This document shows positions 62,053 to 64,000 of a stretch of 64,000 nt of DNA, piece by piece. Made by a program: the position numbers and the translations under genes. Origin of the DNA: Halobacillus halophilus DSM 2266 (GTDB lineage: Bacteria > Bacillota > Bacilli > Bacillales > Halobacillaceae); NCBI RefSeq assembly GCF_000284515.1, contig NC_017668.1, forward strand, positions 1,116,001-1,180,000, written 5' to 3'. Under the pieces are notes generated by a model. The model worked only from the letters and a program-made list of their open reading frames with translations, did not search any database and was not told the DNA's origin. Position 1 is the stretch's first letter, and each line of letters opens with the position of its first letter.

Positions 62053-62610
62053 ATGGAGATTCTTGAAAAAGGGGATCGATTGCACCTAAGAGAAATTGTT
62101 CCGGAAGATTGGGAAGCTTTGCACTCATACGCTTCGAATAAAGAGGCATGTAAATTCCAGCCTTGGGGACCAAATAGCGAGCAGGATTCTATTTTTTTCG
62201 TTCAACAGGCGATTCGTGATCGGGAGGTTCGACATCGCAGCCGCTTTGTATTTGCCATTGTAATGAATGAAACTGGAAGCATAGTTGGAAACATTGAAAT
62301 GAATATTATTGACTGGGATGGTGTGGGTGAGATCGGTTTTATTATACACCCGGAACATTGGGGTAAAGGTTACGCGACAGAAGCTGCTCTTCTCATATTG
62401 AAGCATAGCTTTGAAGCATGTGACCTTCACCGAGTATCAGCCATCTGCAATCCGAACAATGTGGCTTCTCTTTATGTCCTGGAGAAAATAGGAATGGTCA
62501 GAGAAGGAGTTTTGCGTCAGGATCTTCTTGTAAAAGGAAGCTGGCGGGATTCATGTGTTTACAGCATGCTTAAAGATGAATGGGCCGCAAAACATGGCTC
62601 TTGTTCATAA
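62053..62610 (+). CDS. GNAT acetyltransferase, RimJ/RimL-like
   Basis: 185 residues from ATG 62053; a GTG at 62044 lies 2 bases after GGAG, so the ATG is preferred. ILEKGDRLHLREIVPEDWEAL, HPEHWGKGYATEAALLILKH (acetyl-CoA loop, about residue 100) and NPNNVASLYVLEKIGMVREG are the RimJ/L-type signature. The substrate (ribosomal protein or small amine) is unknown. Confidence 0.85.
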   Translation: MEILEKGDRLHLREIVPEDWEALHSYASNKEACKFQPWGPNSEQDSIFFVQQAIRDREVRHRSRFVFAIVMNETGSIVGNIEMNIIDWDGVGEIGFIIHPEHWGKGYATEAALLILKHSFEACDLHRVSAICNPNNVASLYVLEKIGMVREGVLRQDLLVKGSWRDSCVYSMLKDEWAAKHGSCS

Positions 62611-62646
62611 AAAAGTGATTCCCTCAGATGGGAATCACTTTTTTAT
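62609..62646. terminator. Bidirectional terminator between GNAT and SulP genes
   Basis: AAAAAGTGATTCCC and GGGAATCACTTTTT around TCAGAT. Confidence 0.9.
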
Positions 62647-64000
62647 TAATGGTTGGACACAGAAGCATTCGGTTTATTGTGAACGGCAAGCCGTTTGACT
62701 AACTGTGAACTGTCTTTATTCAAGCCAACAATGTGGACATCTTTGTCGTTTTCCCTGAACTTCAGGACCAGTTTATCAATAGCAGCTACGGCTGAATCGT
62801 CCCAGATATGAGAATCTGAGAAATCAATAACCACTTCTTTAGCGTCCGCACTAAAGTCAAAGTGCTTCATAAGATTGTCAATGGAAGCGAAGAAAACTTG
62901 TCCACTTACTTGATAGACGAGCCTCTTCGTGCTCTCTTCATAGGCTTCTTCAACGTGTATTTTAGATATCTTAGCTACAAAGAAGATGGCGCTTAAAATA
63001 ACACCTGCCAACACACCTTTAGACAAGTCGTGTGTTTTAACAACAGTACCTACGGTGATCACCATAACCACTGTATCTGTAATAGGCACCTTGTGGAATC
63101 GAGTAAGAGAGCTCCAGTCAAAGGTTCCAATGGAAACCATGATCATGACACCTACCAGCACCGCCATCGGGATCTGAACCAGTAAATCATTGAAGACGAT
63201 AATTAAGAGCATCATGAATACTCCTGCGACAAGTGTCGATAAACGTCCACGTCCTCCAGAAGAAACGTTTATGACCGATTGGCCAATCATAGCACATCCG
63301 GCCATACCTCCAAACAATCCGGATACAACATTAGCTGTACCCTGACCCCGTGCTTCTTTGTTTTTGTCACTGACGGTATCGGTCATATCATCTACGATTT
63401 GAGCAGTTAATAATGACTCAAGTAAGCCAACAAAAGCTAAAGCAAGGGAGATTGGGAAAATAATTTCCAATGTTTCAAAAGTCAACGGAATGTCAGGCAG
63501 CAGGAAAATTGGCAGAGTACTAGATAACTCGCCCATATCTCCGACTGTCTTCAATCCGGTTCCTGTAGTAATAGCAATTACGGTCATGACGATAATGGCC
63601 ACTAGTGGTGATGGTACAGCCTTTGAAAACTTCGGAAGAATATAAATGATGGCTAACGAACCGGCTACCATCGCGTACATAGCCCAGTTGGCCCCTTCAA
63701 AATGGGTCAGCTGAGAGGTGAAGATCAAAATAGCAAGGGCATTAACGAAACCAATCATGACAGAGCGTGGTATGAACTTCATAAACTGTCCAACTCTCAA
63801 CGCTCCTAAGACAAACTGCAGAATTCCGGTCAAAATTGTAGCTGCAAGCAGATACTCAAGACCATGATCTCTGACAAGGGTAACCATGAGCAAAGCCATG
63901 GCACCGGTGGCCGCTGAAATCATTCCAGGACGGCCGCCCAAAAAGGCAATAACGACGGCGATACAGAAGGAAGCGTACAGTCCTACCATGGGGTCGACTC
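62646..64000 (-). CDS. SulP-family anion transporter with STAS domain (5' end outside window)
   Basis: The frame is open to the right edge (..[11 protein letters not shown], a SulP signature), so the start is outside. 451 residues are visible: about nine membrane segments, with [17 protein letters not shown] near the visible start, then [24 protein letters not shown], and a cytoplasmic STAS domain at the C-terminus ([20 protein letters not shown]). SulP proteins carry sulfate, bicarbonate (BicA) or dicarboxylates; substrate open. Confidence 0.88.
   Translation of the reverse strand, partial: VDPMVGLYASFCIAVVIAFLGGRPGMISAATGAMALLMVTLVRDHGLEYLLAATILTGILQFVLGALRVGQFMKFIPRSVMIGFVNALAILIFTSQLTHFEGANWAMYAMVAGSLAIIYILPKFSKAVPSPLVAIIVMTVIAITTGTGLKTVGDMGELSSTLPIFLLPDIPLTFETLEIIFPISLALAFVGLLESLLTAQIVDDMTDTVSDKNKEARGQGTANVVSGLFGGMAGCAMIGQSVINVSSGGRGRLSTLVAGVFMMLLIIVFNDLLVQIPMAVLVGVMIMVSIGTFDWSSLTRFHKVPITDTVVMVITVGTVVKTHDLSKGVLAGVILSAIFFVAKISKIHVEEAYEESTKRLVYQVSGQVFFASIDNLMKHFDFSADAKEVVIDFSDSHIWDDSAVAAIDKLVLKFRENDKDVHIVGLNKDSSQLVKRLAVHNKPNASVSNH

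Overview
The window looks like chromosomal DNA from an endospore-forming member of the Bacillaceae, most likely a moderately halophilic genus such as Halobacillus or a close relative. This rests on gene content, not on a search. It carries sporulation and germination genes (yhbH, spoVR, yhcN, two gerA-type operons), Bacillus-type genes (helD twice, ydbST, yhcX, yhdB, sigI-rsgI, a bmrCD-like ABC pair), two cation/proton antiporters, strong AAGGAGG ribosome sites and U-tailed intrinsic terminators. There is no phage, insertion sequence with a transposase, CRISPR array, rRNA or tRNA that I can see.

Layout. 1-10 kb: the 3' part of yhbH, helD, a CPA-type antiporter with an RCK-C domain, proC, ydbST behind a SigW-like promoter, and a purine permease behind a PurBox-like operator. 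10-20 kb: a gerA operon whose B gene has an in-frame ochre stop, a LysM-CAP protein, nupC behind a cre site, an aldehyde dehydrogenase and a MATE pump. 20-31 kb: an orphan murG, an RsbW-like kinase, a second HelD-type gene, an aldo/keto reductase, an intact gerA operon on the minus strand and a DUF389 protein. 31-42 kb: an ABC half-transporter pair behind an attenuator-like leader, a membrane-anchored trypsin-like protease, a flavin reductase-like protein, sigI-rsgI (RsgI has a 72-bp tandem repeat array), DUF1499 and a pyridine-nucleotide disulfide oxidoreductase. 42-55 kb: yhcX with an SDR, yhdB, yhcN, a frameshifted GNAT gene, spoVR, a 21-codon microgene, a PyrH paralogue, D-amino-acid transaminase, a YczE-like protein, a second SDR and an S66 peptidase. 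55-64 kb: a DHFR/RibD-C protein, a frameshifted ABC-F gene, a small 34-residue membrane protein, a CPA1 antiporter, an EamA exporter, a GNAT and a SulP transporter cut by the window end.

The most striking feature is a family of eight dispersed, non-coding composite elements (R1-R8, about 240-720 bp) placed only between genes. Each has inverted ends built on a 19-base core, GAAGACTCAGTTTCGAGAT, and encloses one or two related folded modules, A and B. The arms of these modules differ between copies but stay complementary: GCGGG/CCCGC, GTGGG/CCCAC and ATGGG/CCCAT pairs occur at the same place in different copies. Two copies have the interior flipped relative to the ends, two carry an almost identical nested palindrome of about 122 bp, two carry another nested insert, and one is a B-A chimera. 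They encode no protein, and I know of no established function for them.

Three genes are visibly broken (gerXB copy 1, a GNAT acetyltransferase and an ABC-F protein). Short genes below usual size cut-offs were found in several gaps: two leader peptides before bmrC, a 21-residue ORF with its own terminator before the PyrH paralogue, and a 34-residue single-pass membrane protein at 58.4 kb.
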